A model generated the notes under the pieces. The model made no database searches. It saw nothing but the letters and a program-made list of their open reading frames with translations, and had not been told where the DNA came from. Source: Azorinus chamasolen (taxonomy: Eukaryota; Mollusca; Bivalvia; Cardiida; Solecurtidae). Taken from it: a stretch of 64,000 nt of DNA. The stretch lies in NCBI GenBank assembly GCA_963576725.1, contig OY755237.1, positions 63,651,423-63,715,422 of the forward strand, read 5' to 3'. The position numbers and the translations under genes are program-made. This document shows, in pieces, positions 31,461-43,680 of this stretch (positions within the stretch are counted from its first letter, which is position 1; each line of letters begins with the position of its first letter).

Positions 31461-33339
31461 AGTTACAAATAGCAATTTGCTATAACAAAAAATTGCCAAC
31501 ATGCTTGAAGCATTGTGTTTTCTCAGCCCCTGGTCCTATATGCATTAGCAAAATAAATATTTCTCTGTTCCCAACAATCTCAATAGGTTGGAATGGATTT
31601 CAGGTCAGGGTACATAACAACACCAGTTCTCTACAACCCAAACCAAACATTACAATTTGACTCTTTACAGCTTATCAATTCAGGCAAATTGTTTCAAATC
31701 CACTTGAACCTTACATAGTTCAGTTTTTGGTCACTCACCACACTTATTGTATTCCTGTTGATATGTCATGCACTCCTTCAGATGAATCTATAGCCAGCAA
31801 AGAATTAGAAAAAGTTGATTAAACACTGATCTATACATTTTCCCCCACCTTGTAACACATCAAAATCGGTAGTCAGCTACATTTTAAGTGTTCTCATATG
31901 CACAACATAAATCATTCATGTTCAATTACTTGAATGATATTCATACATTTCTAACATAATTTCAAGCAGACATAGACAATATTTGCAATGTACCGGTATA
32001 AGGTGCTGAAAATAAAATATGTATTTGTATACGCATTTAATTAAACAGTACATCTCCAGTCTATATTCATACAATTTGCAGTAATATGTCTCATGTCATT
32101 CTTAACACTACTTTATGTTCTTTTCTTGTTAAACTCTCGTTAATCCAATATTACACCACAAGAAATAATTGTTGCATAATGCATTTGGAAATTATGGAAA
32201 AACATTTCTGCAAAATCCACAATTACTCTTAAGTAAAACTGTGCACTATGGGTCAAGGTTCGAGGAATGGAATAAGGCATATCGTCTGACTCACATAATG
32301 TTTATGAGTATCAGAATAATACCAACCAAATGGACACCAGTGTGAAACGAAAATCAACTATTTGCGAACTCACTTCTATGTGTTATTACACAACTATACC
32401 ATCTTGAGACCAAATGGACACCAGTGTGAAACGAAAATCAACTATTTGCGAACTCGTTTCTATGTGTTATATACAACTATATTATCCTGTGACCAAATGG
32501 ACACCGCTGTGAAATATATCAACTATTTGTGAACTCATTTCTGTGTATTATGAACAACACACCATCCTGCGGAACAATTCATAATGGTTTAACGATTCGA
32601 GAAGACTGCTTGCCTTCAACGAGATAATATATATGTGATGAATAATCATTTGACAATATAATTTGCATTTTCTATGTATAAAGTATATAGTATTATTATT
32701 ATAGGGACCATATGTTTATTTTTGGGAAGTTTGTGAGCATTTTTAAAACAAATATTGTTTTCCTAAATATTGATTATTTCTAATCGCTTACAGTTAATAA
32801 GGCTGTACACCTTTCTTTTGTTCTGAATAGTTTATTGAATCAATAGCTTCAGGGCATCTCAACATATTTAGGAAACAATTGAGAACAATAACCGGTGCAC
32901 AAGCCAGCAATAGTGAATTTTTCAATTGTTTACCTGTCAAATCGCTTGTAATAATCTTAAGCAGTCTAAGAATCTATGACATGCGGTACTCTTTGTTTGT
33001 TTGTATAATCAATCAACACCTTTCCTGGTTAGAAACCATTAAGGGTAATTACTGCCAAAACACAACTGGACTTTCATACCACTAGGGTAATTATCATTTG
33101 CGCATGCGTTAGACCCTTTGGCCCCACCTCCAATATTTCTAAGTTCATGAAGAATTTTTGTAACAATTATTCTGACTGGATCTTTCAATAAAAATTCTAC
33201 TCATCAGACTGGGAACAGAGGAATAAATCTCGATGGTGTTCGCAGTTTATTATCTGCGAACTACTGAAAGAATAAAGTACAACGTTTGAATTTTAACCTG
33301 GAGTTAATTTTAATCAAGTTATTCTGTTTCTCAGGCCGC
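31461..33339. repeat. LTR-like and unassigned AT-rich sequence
   Basis: 32060-32560 resembles 16560-17110, suggesting the 3' LTR of the same Gypsy family. It includes three tandem units of 83-84 bp starting at 32326, 32410 and 32493 (CCAAATGGACACC...CAACTATTTG). No genes were seen. From about 32560 to 33339 I recognise nothing firm. Confidence 0.4.
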
Positions 33340-33683
33340 ACCTAGTGATCAACATCATCATCAACATACAAAGTCGTACGACTGATACGACACCTCTTAC
33401 CAAAAGACGACCCAGAAAAATTACGACGAGCCGCCCCTTACCCCCCGATCCCGACCCCGTAAAAACCGGTGGAGAATCCGGGTAGTTCTTCACTCGCATG
33501 AGGCATCAAAATCCTCATTGGTTGAGAAACCAAGGACCAAGCCAAAGCGAGACAATCCCACAACAAAACAACGACCCGGAGCAAGATCAGTTGTCACTGA
33601 ATCAGGAATATATTCTGGAACAACAAGACCCAGCATAGGTAGAACTAGAACCAAAACATACTTAAATCAGACATAGTGTCAAA

Positions 33684-34914
33684 ATGCACATTGCAAATGT
33701 GGTAAAGTTAACACATTTCTCGGGAACGCCAGGTGAACACCATGAACAATGGCTGAAGTACTGGGACAGATATATGAGGGCCAATGGCACAGAAGAAGGG
33801 AGTTTGCTGACGTATTCCCCTTTTACTTAGATTCGCAAGCCAAAATGTAGTTTGGTGCCTTGCCATCAGATACACATACCAACAGGGCAAAGCTGAGGGA
33901 TCATTCGTCACTAGATTTAGTGGGAACGGGACTAAAGGTGTTGTCTTCCCAATTTCACAGCTCCTAGAAGAAGCAGTGTCTATTTTACAAGGTTTACAAG
34001 GTTGGTCAGCTGTGAGAACTTGGATGAAAAGGCAAAAGTGAAACTGCTGACCAGGGGTCTGAAACCAAATATCAGGGTTATGGTCATGATGAAAGAACTC
34101 ATGACTCTTGAAGAATCTCGACAGGCAATGCTGTTAACTAAAAAGAACATTCCAAGTGAATATAAGTAGCAATAGTGACTTAGATGTGGTTTCAGAAGTG
34201 ATTAGGCAACTGAAGGCTATGGACATGTTACCAAATCCAGAGAGCCGCAACCAGGATGACGGCGCCACAACATAATCCAACACGACATGAACCGCACCGA
34301 GGAAGTTTCTGTCGCTTCCAAGACAAGCCACAGGGACCCCCAGTCAACGAAATCAGCTGCCATATATGTGGACTGCCTGGTAGGAGTTTTATACATCCTT
34401 TCAAAGACTGTCCAGCTAAAACGTGTTATTGCAATAGGTGTGGTAAACAAGGTCATTACCCTCATTTATGCAAGATCCCAACATCAAAGCGACTCAAGAT
34501 AGGGACTCGCGCTCACCCAGAGCTATTCAAAGCTGTAAAGCGGGCAAATGATTAAACAAAGCTCTCAGGTGAAATGTGCTCAAACAAAGACTGCTGTCAG
34601 TAACCCTAGAACATGAAAAGAAACAACCTAAATGTTTTGGACAATCTGAAAGTGCTACAGTTTCATTGGCCACAAATGTATGTAACAACACTATTTTAGT
34701 TACATTGGGCTGTAAGAAAACACAGGCATTAATAGATACTGGTGTCTCTGTATCATGTACTACCAAAACATTATTAGAGAAGGCCAATATCAGTTTGCAG
34801 GTTTTACAAGACTCACATAATAAAAAAAATTACGGGTGTTGGGAACACTCAGCATTCTGTTTTAGTACCTTTAGAAGTGCCTTTCAAGATATCAGTGATT
34901 ACTGTCCTTCATAA
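33684..34914 (+). pseudogene. Gypsy-like gag and protease, third element
   Basis: The gag start near 33684 (VVKLTHFSGTPGEHHEQWL) is followed by frame breaks near 33815 and 34165. Two zinc knuckles lie at about 34350-34475 (CHICGLPG...KDC and CNRCGKQGHYPHLC). A retropepsin motif ALIDTGVSVSC follows at 34726-34758. Several shifts make the polyprotein non-functional. Confidence 0.7.
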
Positions 34915-34950
34915 ATTCTTAGTGCTAGAAAACTTGACTTTGACCAAAGA

Positions 34951-37023
34951 TTGTTTTCATTGGCTGATGATAGTATAGTTTGTCACTTGAAAAACACCAA
35001 AGGAGGATTGCCTAGAGTGTTACACTCTACCACAATTCTTCCTGGCCACATGAGTGCCGTCAGAGTTAAGCTGTCAAGACGCCATGATGGTGACGTTGTC
35101 ATGCTAGAGCCTTCAGAGAGATTAAACAATAATTTACTCACTGTTTTTAAGTCAAACATAAAATGTGGGTTAGTAAATGTCATATACCCTACGAATGAAG
35201 AAATTGTTTTGAAAAGGAATAGGGTTATTGCACATGTGCACAGTGTAGAACAAGATCAATTTTTTACTTTTGACAATAACACTCATTCCAATAGCATGCA
35301 TACTGACCAATCTCCTAAGCAAAAATTCACCTCAAATATTTGTGCAGTTACAGCCGCAGATAATGCACGGCAAATTAATTTTGACTTGTCACAATCCTGT
35401 ATTTCTAATAAGAAAAGAGGCAGTTGGAATATCTTGTGCACCAAAATGCAGATGTATCTTCCTCCTGTATGCAAGAAATATGAGTCACTGATCAGTGTTT
35501 TCACTGATCACATATTCAGATGCAACACCTGTGCATTTGAATCGCTATCGTCAGCCACCCCATCGTAAGGCGGAGGTGGAACGACAAGTACAGGATATGA
35601 TACATCCAAACATATGCCAACCATCAGACTCCATTTAGAATGTTCCCAGTTGTTTGGTTAAATAGTACAGATTTGCTGTGGATTATCGAAAGCTGAATGC
35701 AATCACTAAGTCAATGTCCCACCCAATGCCACGTTTAGGTGAGGCATTTGATGCAATTGGTCAAGCAAAAGCCAAATTTATTAGCTCAGTCGATATCTCT
35801 TCAGCCTTATTCCAGACACCTCTTGATCCAAAAAGAAGGAATAAAGCTGCATTTGTGACTAACGAGGGAGTTTATGAGTTTCTACGCATGCCGTTTGGAC
35901 TCAAAAACGCCCCCTTAAGCTTCCCAATGGTCATGACTAATGTTCGCAGAACTGGAAAAATGTCCTCTGCTATATAGATGATATCCTGATATTTTCAGCA
36001 AATTTTAAGGAACATCTGGATGAATGGTTTAGCAGACTACGGGAAGCAAATTTTACACTTAAGCTAGAAAAATGCTGTTTTGCTGTCGACCGTGTCAACT
36101 ATTTAGGTCATGTTATAACTAAAGACGGAGTCATGGTTGATGACTCCAACATCACAAAAATCAGAAATTGTCCAATACCGAAAACCCAGACTCATGTCAG
36201 GTCTTTTCTTGGATTATGCAATTATTACAGGCGCTGTGTAAAAGACTTCCCAATAATTTGCTTCCCGTTGAATCAGCTATTGCATAAAACTCAGGGCAAA
36301 AACATATATTGTACGTCTGAGTGCCAAACCGCCTTTGACAAATTGAAAGAATGCTTGACCACTGCACCAATAGTAGGATATCCAGTTATGGAGCGACAAT
36401 TCATTCTCATGACGAATGCATCGGGGCATGGTTTGGGGTACATCCTGTCTCAAAAGGATGACAATGGCCGAGAATATGTCTTCGCATATGGAGGCCGAGC
36501 ATTTAGACAGGATGAGATGAAATATGGCATCACTGAACAGGAATACTTAGGCATTCTTGAAGACATAAGATCGTTTAAGCATTTCTTGCAACACCAACCA
36601 TTCATGATTGTTTTCACTGACAAAAATGCGCTTCAGTGGCTCATGAAAACCAAAGCCACTTCAAGCAGATTAGACAGGTGGGACATTGAATTTCAAAACT
36701 ATGATTTCAAAATTATCTACAAAGAGGGCAAGCATATGCAGGCTGATGCTTTGTCACGAATGTTTCCTGAAAATGATGGAACCCAAGAAGTGGTCAAGGA
36801 AAATATGAGTGTAGTAGCTAGCATATCAGATGAGGCACAGTCATCAGAAATATGTATTTCTAATGCATCACATTCGGTACCTAACAACACACTGTGCAAC
36901 ACACATGGTATTGACCAGTTAGAAACACAGAGCCAATCTCAAGAAATACAAGATAGTGCAGAACACCTAGATCAACAGTGTGTAATATTGGAATTTAGCC
37001 GCATGTTAAGGGATAAACCTTGA
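34951..37023 (+). pseudogene. Gypsy-like RT and RNase H, third element
   Basis: 34951-35568 is a linker-like frame of unclear function. RT palm motifs run MDYRKLNAITK (35678), SVDISSALFQ, RMPFGLKNAPLSF, then, after a frame shift near 35965, YIDDIL (35971). The remainder through RNase H is open to 37023: YLGHVI, the connection FLGLCNYYRRCVKDF, an RNase H core with NASGHGLG (usual Asp replaced by Asn in TNAS), FTDKNALQWL and ADALSRM. The last 14 codons are read from the inserted solo LTR. Confidence 0.8.
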
Positions 37024-37246
37024 TCCAGGAAGTCGCCTATTTACCTGTGAATTGACTACGGTCAGACATGAATAACATGGCATTTCCTGATTCACAATTT
37101 TATGTATTTAAACAGCTCGAATTAGTAGCTAATGGAGGAGGTTTTTAGAAGTCAGAGAGAAGCAATGCTAGCTTCCATATAAGCTAAGACTCTGAATAAA
37201 AGTTGATCAGAAAATCGAGGTGTTGTTGTTCATTCCATTTTTCACA
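36981..37246 (+). repeat. Solo LTR of the envelope-bearing family inside Gypsy pol
   Basis: TGTAATATTGGAATTTAGCC...TTTTTCACA aligns throughout with the LTRs at 22416 and 30154, including TTTAAACAGCTCGAATT and TCTGAATAAAAGTTG, but is more diverged. It lies between RNase H and the integrase-side linker. I see no clean target duplication. Confidence 0.75.
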
Positions 37247-37565
37247 ACCCTAGTGATGCTGAGCCAGCAGAGTATGCCATACAATCTGATGCAGTAGAGT
37301 TCATTGAACTTCAACAGCAATGCCCAGATTTCTCTGACATCCATGGTTATAAAACATCAGAAAACATTTGAGCTTCCTGAAGACCAAACTAAAGCAAAAA
37401 GGACCATACATGGATCAGACTTCTATGTCATTAAAGAGGATATCATGTATATATTACACTACCAATGAGGCAGAGGAAGTCTTGAATCGCAGAAAGTTGT
37501 TCAGCAACTAGCACAGCCTACCATGATAGCAAAGCAGGTGGATGCTATCATGGCAAACAAAACAC
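37247..37565 (+). pseudogene. Gypsy RNase H-integrase linker fragment
   Basis: Frames containing FIELQQQCPDFSDI and DFYVIKEDIMYIL match the region before the integrase in Gypsy pol. Stops interrupt it, and the element ends without an integrase core. Confidence 0.55.
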
Positions 37566-37589
37566 CTATGGCTTCAATCTGATTACGGG

Positions 37590-37858
37590 GAAACTTTTTA
37601 AACTGTAGTTTCTGATGTGAAGAAGTTTTCACTATATGTTTCTATTGGGCGGGGCCAATTTTTACTCCAGGGGCATAGTTTATATAACTTTAATAGAGGA
37701 CATATAGGTGATGCTAAGTGCTAAAGATGAAAGCTGAGAACCCTGTAGATTCAGAGGAGAAGATTTTTAAAGGTTCAAATTGTTGACGCGGGACGACGCA
37801 CGACGGACGCATGATGCACGCCGATGGACGACGGACATCAGGCGATCACAAAAAAGGA
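37590..37858. repeat. Bivalve-type dispersed repeat (GACGGACGAC family), partial
   Basis: Shares AAAGATGAAAGCTGAGAACC, CAGAGGAGAAGAT and the GACGACGGACATCAGGC block with 43681-44093. Confidence 0.65.
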
Positions 37859-38180
37859 AAAGTTTAGAACTGTGTAATTTTGAAAACATTGTGATAAGTA
37901 TTTCCACAATGGTTTCAGAAAGTGACTTTTAGAGTCGTCAAAAGGCGTCAATATGAGGGAATCGGTTAGTTGTGTAGATAAACGTATATGGTTGTCATTG
38001 ACCATACATAGTACAACAAAACATGTCTATATACAGCGCCCATCTCCATTATGTTATGCTAAGAGAGACGACTGTTTACATTAAGGACGAACCTTTCGTC
38101 CCGAATTAAGCAACCGCCTGTTGTAATAGACCCCAAGTTTTATTCCTTATGCGGTCGTTATATACAGGTTCTGTTGTGAA
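37859..38180. mobile_element. Partial B and C MITE remnants
   Basis: 37859-37968 is the right half of a B element (CACAATGGTTTCAGAAAGTG to TGAGGGAATCGGTTA). 38050-38176 is the right part of a C element ending CGGTCGTTATATACAGGTTC. Confidence 0.5.
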
Positions 38181-38208
38181 TCTATGCATACCTACAATCT
38201 ATAACCCC

Positions 38209-38422
38209 TTAACCAATTCCCACATATTGACGACTTTTGACGACTCTGTAAAAGTCACTTTGTGAAACCATTGTAATAAAAAGAGCAAATGATCTTTTTA
38301 TCACAATGGTTTCAAACTACAAAATTCTGATATTTTTTCCTTTTCTCCAGTTGATGCTCCTTTTCGGTAGATTTATTCACAAAGATATTGAATCTAAAAT
38401 AGCCTATGAGGGAATGGGTTAC
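38209..38422. mobile_element. B-family MITE
   Basis: TTAACCAATTCCCACATATT to GCCTATGAGGGAATGGGTTA. One palindrome arm is shortened. Confidence 0.75.
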
Positions 38423-38747
38423 CTATGTATTGCCCTTTCATGTCACGGTAAACGTAGTAGCCCTAGGTCAGACAGCTCAAGTAGCAGCTGTCTGGTATGG
38501 GTTTGTTTATGCTTACTTATACGTTACATATCTGGTTATCTTCTGTTTGCCATGGCAATAAAGGTCATTACATTTTATATACATGTATTTGATTCAATAA
38601 ATAATAGTTATAATTGGCAGCTTTGCATGAATATGCATCAAGTTAATTTTTAAATGAGACATAAAAGTGACTACATGAAGGCGTCCCCTATAATCCAGGT
38701 CAGCACAATTTGCCTCGCAAATTACTAACATACTTTATATTTGCTTT

Positions 38748-38960
38748 AAACTCTTTCCCAGTTGCACTTTATTTAAGAAATACGTCATGGATATAGCTGA
38801 TTTTTTATAATAGCATATTAACACAGCATATTTAGTATTGGTATAAACTATAAGCAAACAGAGCAGCCCCTAATCAGACGGCTCCTGCAGAAGCCGTCTG
38901 ATCTTGGTGCATTACGTTTGCAAATGAGTAAACACGTGTTTATATGAAGAAAATGGTTAA
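38748..38960. mobile_element. A-family MITE (A2, reversed)
   Basis: AACTCTTTCCCAGTTGC to ATGAAGAAAATGGTTAA with a palindrome GATCAGACGGCTCCTGCAG... It shares its right TTAA (38957-38960) with the next element. Confidence 0.6.
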
Positions 38961-39188
38961 CGCTTTACCTCATGCATGCGCCTTATCACGCTTTGCAAAC
39001 AGAGTAAACCCATATCAAATCAGCAGTATATTCCGATCTGCTTTGTTTGCTATGGAATTCTCTGATTCTACAGGTTCTGCCAACGCCAAAACAAGTGTTT
39101 ATGCACTGTATATTATTTTAAAGTTCGGATTATAAATATTCACGATACCATTATTTCTTACATGGATATTGATGGAGTAAAGGGTTAA
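38957..39188. mobile_element. A-family MITE (A1)
   Basis: TTAACGCTTTACCTCATG to GATGGAGTAAAGGGTTAA. The central palindrome is shortened. Confidence 0.7.
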
Positions 39189-39279
39189 CCAGTACCTTGC
39201 TAAAAACAATATCTTTATACATGTATGTATCTCAAACTGTCGTCTTTTATAAATAGTTTGTTATGCGTTTATTTGTGTC

Positions 39280-39507
39280 TTAACCCATTCCCTCATATTG
39301 ATGACTTTTGACGGCTCTGTAAAAGTCACTTCGTGAAATCATTGTGATAAATAGAGCATTGCTCCTGTATGAGCAAATGCTATATTTATCACAATGGTTT
39401 CAAACTACAAAATTCTAAAAAAAATCCTTTTCACTAGTTAATGCTCCTTTTCGGTAGATCTATTCAAAGAGGTTGTATCTAAAATAGCCTATGAAGTAAT
39501 GGGTTAA
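39280..39507. mobile_element. B-family MITE
   Basis: TTAACCCATTCCCTCATATT to AGTAATGGGTTAA. The palindrome ATTGTGATAAATAGAGCA is centred on CTCCTGTATGAG. Confidence 0.8.
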
Positions 39508-39519
39508 ACTGTTGGGCGA

Positions 39520-39592
39520 GAGCAAACAGTCTGGATATTGAAGAGACACCGATCAAGTTATTCGGCGTTCAATCTGGATCCAAACTGTTTGC
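39520..39592. mobile_element. H-family foldback, decayed
   Basis: AAACAGTCTGGATATTGAAG ... CTGGATCCAAACTGTTT. Confidence 0.5.
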
Positions 39593-39796
39593 AACTATGG
39601 TAAAACATCGTTAATTCGAAATATATGTAGAAAGGGATTTATATATAAAACATTTTAGGTATATGGCTTAATGCAGGGTGGAAGTCATGCAGAGGAGCTG
39701 TGTGCAGGATTTTCACTCTGCATTAAGCTGCCACCTGATCATCGATAATGATATGTATTTGAGTGTTGGAGTAATCGAGTTTTTACTGATTGAATT

Positions 39797-39980
39797 TAGT
39801 AAAACACCGCTAAAGCGACCACTTACATGCAATAAACAGTCATTGGCGCCTTTTAAAGTGACTGCTTAATGCATATAGGAACTTTCTGCATAACTTTCGT
39901 CCTGCATTAACCTACAACCTGCCAATGCCACCCAGAATTACGCCCAATTTTTGTGGTCGCATTAGAGGGGGGTTACTGTA
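39797..39980. mobile_element. C-family MITE
   Basis: TAGTAAAACACCGCTAAAGC to TTAGAGGGGGGTTACTGTA. A second partial C element lies just before it at about 39655-39790. Confidence 0.65.
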
Positions 39981-40546
39981 ATTGAATTTTCATTGTACGT
40001 CAGATCGCCATTACCAGAAAAGTGGTTAACGATACATTCTCAAATAAAATATTTTAAAAATGTTTTGCCTGGTTTGTTCAACGTTCATATTATTTAACCC
40101 TGACAGTGCTGGACACGAGACCCTAATGTCATTTTCAAACAACACAGGCCCAGATGAAATCCTAGAGGATCCCTCTCATCAGCATCTGCACTGTTTGCAA
40201 AGTTCTTAAAAGAAAACCTGAATATTCACCATAAGCTTGGCCTGTTTGAAGTTTGTAACAGACAATTCAGCGTTGTGAGTGTTAATATAGTGCTAAACCC
40301 TTTCCCTCATATAAACACATTTTCACACATTCGCAAACAGAGTAGACCCAGATCAGACTGTTCCTGTAGGCTCCGCCTGATTAGGAGCTGCTCTGTTTGC
40401 TTATATAAGTGATTCTACAGTATAGTTCGATTTTGACCCGTGAGCTGTGACCTTTAGGACCAGTCCACCCGTAAAGGTAAAACGCGCCACAAACCATGTA
40501 TTCTTTCCTGTGTTACCTGTGGTTATACAGCCAAGTAATAAGCATA

Positions 40547-40936
40547 TACAGTAAACCTCTATAACGGCCACTAAATTGTGTTAATTAGTTGGTAGTTAGG
40601 GCAAACAGAACGCTCCTATAGGTCAGCTATTCACCTTGCTGTAACCCATTACCTCATAGGCTATTTTTGGATGCAACCTCGTTGAATAAATATACCGAAA
40701 AGGAGCATTCACTAGAGACAAGGAAAACTTTAGAATTGTGTAGTTTGAAACAATTGTGATAAATAGAGCATTTGCTCCAATAGGAGCAAATGCTCTATTT
40801 ATCACAATGGTTTCACAAAGTGACTTTTACAGAGTCGTCAAAAGTCGTCAATATGAGGGAATGGGTTAAGCATCACCTGCCTTTAACACAAAATAATCGA
40901 TGTAAATTAGTGGCCGTTATAGAGATGTTTACTGTA
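40547..40936. mobile_element. C-family MITE containing a B element
   Basis: TACAGTAAACCTCTATAACG and TATAGAGATGTTTACTGTA ends. The interior is interrupted at GTAA/TTAA by 40641-40869. Confidence 0.8.
40641..40869. mobile_element. B-family MITE (reversed), nested
   Basis: CCCATTACCTCATAGGC ... TATGAGGGAATGGG between GTAA (a mutated TTAA) and TTAA. The uninterrupted version CTTGCTTTAAACTCCCACC is seen at about 10172. Confidence 0.85.
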
Positions 40937-41181
40937 CATACTAATACTGCACGATTACTACGAGCTTCTTGTGACAACCTTTGTCCACTAACCCATAAAT
41001 TAGAATGGTTGCAACTTCTATAAATAGAAAAGTGCAGTCACGGCTCAGCGCTCGAAATCAAATTATATCGGCCAAGATAAATTAGCCGGGCTGCCCCATG
41101 TTCATGTACCATTATAACTTTTCAGCTAATAAGTATTCATAATGTCTTTATTTATTACATTAATGTTGAACAGGGAAAGGA

Positions 41182-41625
41182 TTAACCGTTTACCTGATAC
41201 ATACGCCTTTGTAAACAGAGTAGCTCCTGATCAGAACATTCCAATAGCAGTAGTCTGGTCAGAGTCTGTCCTGTTTGATTATGAAATAGTATAAATCTAC
41301 AGAATGTTTCTACCATTGTCAAAAAAGCCTGTGTTCATACGTCATATTCAAAATCCATCTAATTAACCCTTTCCTCCCTAAATACGCCTTTCTACGCCTC
41401 TGTAAAAATCACCCATTGAAACCATTGTGATAAATAGGGCATTTTCTCCTATAGGAGCAAATGCTCTATTTATCACAACGGTTTCAAGCTACAAAATTCT
41501 AAAGTGTTCCTTTTATCTAGCTCCTTTTCGGTACATTTATTTTAAAGAAATTAGATCTAAAAAATAGCCTATGAGGGAATTGGTTAATATCCATAATTCC
41601 ATTACTATGAATATTCATCAGGTAT
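41182..41625. mobile_element. A-family MITE interrupted by a B element
   Basis: Starts TTAACCGTTTACCTGATAC, sharing its TTAA with the preceding A element. Its ATCTAATTAATATTCAT motif is split at TTAA by 41363-41587, then TATCCATAATTCC continues. Confidence 0.7.
41363..41587. mobile_element. B-family MITE nested in an A element
   Basis: TTAACCCTTTCCTCCCTA to GAGGGAATTGGTTAA, with TTAA at both ends. The empty site is known from other A copies, for example 54775-54792. Confidence 0.85.
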
Positions 41626-42596
41626 TGGACTAAATAGATCAGTTCAAAATGCATGCATATAACACTTTAAATACAGGCCCAGATGGGCCGAACGTTTTCG
41701 GAAATAGCATAGAATATACATACATGTACATCTAGAACCGGCAGAAGAATCATGAACATGTGTACCCTCCTAGTGGGAAATGGATAGATAGGTTCGTTTA
41801 GAAATGTCTCCAACTTTATACGAAAAACAAGGCTTGGGTGTTTAGCGGGCTGATTGATCACTTCCTAGAACACAAAAGAAACTAACAATGTATTTCCGGA
41901 CCCAGGGCGTTGACTTGCGATAATGCCATATAGATAATTACGATTACACAATTAGAGCATTGTTGAATTTTAACTTATGCTTCAGGCAACATAATTTGTG
42001 TCACTTACAATCAAGATTGAATCTAATTAGACGCCTCAAATGACTGTCAAGAGTCTGAAATAAAATAAAATATAATAAAATAGCCCATACGGTAACCAAA
42101 ACTACAATCGTTTTTGTGCACAAAGTAAGAAAAGAGGGTTCTAAAGCTGTTTGACTCTATTGTCAGTTAATCCCTTATCAATCGTCACTACCCGGCAGTT
42201 TCCGGAAAGCTTGAAGAGTTCCAATTGACCCATTTATTACCAGTTTTCAGTTTTATTAGCAACTCGGCAAACACATTGCCTTTGGCCATTTACCAAACAA
42301 ATTAGTCAAATATGGCCAAGACATACAAAAAGGAAATTATACAAATTTATATATAAACTAAACATTCGCATACAGTGTATACTATAATAACATTCCTATC
42401 GACTAGGAAACAGCATCCAGAGCTATCGGTGTGCATTTAGACGCCTTTGCAAACTGTGTAAACCCTGTGTTATTTGATAGATGTGCATTTTGAAGCCTTT
42501 ACAAATGCGTAGAGACCGATCAGACAACTCCTACAGAAGCCGTATGATCAGAGTCTGCTCTGCTTGCTTATACAATACATAAATTCTTATTCTATG
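41626..42596. other. Non-coding; one A-family remnant
   Basis: 42430-42575 holds an A-type palindrome (GATCAGACAACTCCTACAGA...GTCTGCTCTGCTTGC). I recognise nothing else. Confidence 0.5.
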
Positions 42597-42803
42597 CAGT
42601 AAAACTCTTCTAAGCCGGAATTCTAGTAGAGAACAATTCAGATACTTTTATTGCAGATGTCTACTTAATGCAGAGTGAAGGTCATGCAGGAAGCTCCTAG
42701 AGGAGCTTTCTGCATGATTTTCACCCTGCATTAAGCTGCCACCTGTCTCCAAGACCGATATTTACACTTAAGTTAAAGCCCGATTTCGAGTGGTCTTACT
42801 ATA
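42597..42803. mobile_element. C-family MITE
   Basis: GCAGTAAAACTCTTCTAAGC to GAGTGGTCTTACTATA. The palindrome core is AAGCTCCTAGAGGAGCTT. Confidence 0.75.
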
Positions 42804-42869
42804 CCATTTATCATAGCAATGGTGTCACTTGTTTTAATAGATACCATACATGTATTAGGAGAATAGTTA

Positions 42870-43104
42870 CTTGACCCTTTATTCCATGAATATATATGTA
42901 AGATTTTTGAAATGACATCATATATATTAATTAACTGGATGCAAAATTGTTTGGACATCGTAGAAATTGTATAATCAGGTCTATATCACGTCATAAGCAA
43001 ACAGAGCAACCACTGATCAGACGGCTCCTATAGGAGCCGTCTGATCAGGGTCTGCTCTGTTTGCAAAGGCGTAGAAAAGCGTATTTATGGAGTAAAAGGC
43101 TAAA
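42870..43104. mobile_element. A-family MITE (A1)
   Basis: GACCCTTTATTCCATGAAT to ATTTATGGAGTAAAAGGCTA. The central 34 bp TGATCAGACGGCTCCTA plus its complement is a perfect palindrome. Confidence 0.7.
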
Positions 43105-43141
43105 CGTATCCAGCAAGTTCTGGCTCGGTCTATTCTGTTTG

Positions 43142-43275
43142 TATAGGCGTTAAATGCGTATTGGAATAAAGGGATAACAATCAAACTGGGTGTATGTGAG
43201 CAATATTTTATAGGCGTTAAATGCGTATTGGAATAAAGGGATAACAATCAAACTGGATGTATGTGAGCAATATTT
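43142..43275. repeat. 67-bp tandem duplication
   Basis: TATAGGCGTTAAATGCGTAT... repeated at 43142 and 43209, almost identical. It is derived from an A-element end. Confidence 0.85.
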
Positions 43276-43436
43276 ATCGGGTAAAGGGTTGGAAAAAAAA
43301 CGTAAATTTGAAATTGCTTATATATTTCAAAGACCTATGAAATAGGTCTTTGTATATTTTAATGTCTGTCAGTTCATTATTTTGAAAAAAAAATGTGCTT
43401 GATGTCTTAACAGTTTTGAAAGGCGAAATGCAAATT

Positions 43437-43622
43437 CTAGTAGAGAAGAAATTAGATATTTTAGCCATGTTATTGCTTATTGCAGGGTGAAAGTTGTGCA
43501 GAAAGCTCCTAGAATAGCTTTCTGCATGGCTTTCACCCTACATTAAGTTGCCTCCTGTCTTACAGACGGTGACCGGCAACAATACTAGTTTGATCGTCCG
43601 CTTTAGAGATGTTTTACTGTAC
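43437..43622. mobile_element. C-family MITE
   Basis: The palindrome TTGCAGGGTGAAAG...CTTTCACCCTACATTAAG is followed by the right end CTTTAGAGATGTTTTACTGT then A. The left end is not preserved. Confidence 0.65.
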
Positions 43623-43680
43623 GTAGCATTCAATGTTATTATTTGCATGGGCTGTTTAAGCAGTCAGCTACCAAAAACTG

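Larger units (their letters stand above)
40294..41185. mobile_element. A-family MITE split by nested insertions
   Basis: The left part (TAAACCCTTTCCCTCATA, palindrome, up to GATTCTACAG about 40420) and the right part (from about 41098, TTCATGTACCATTATAAC to GGGAAAGGATTAA) together match other A copies. Between them lie a sequence starting TACAGTATAGTTCGA (I-family end), then a C element, which itself contains a B element. Confidence 0.6.
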
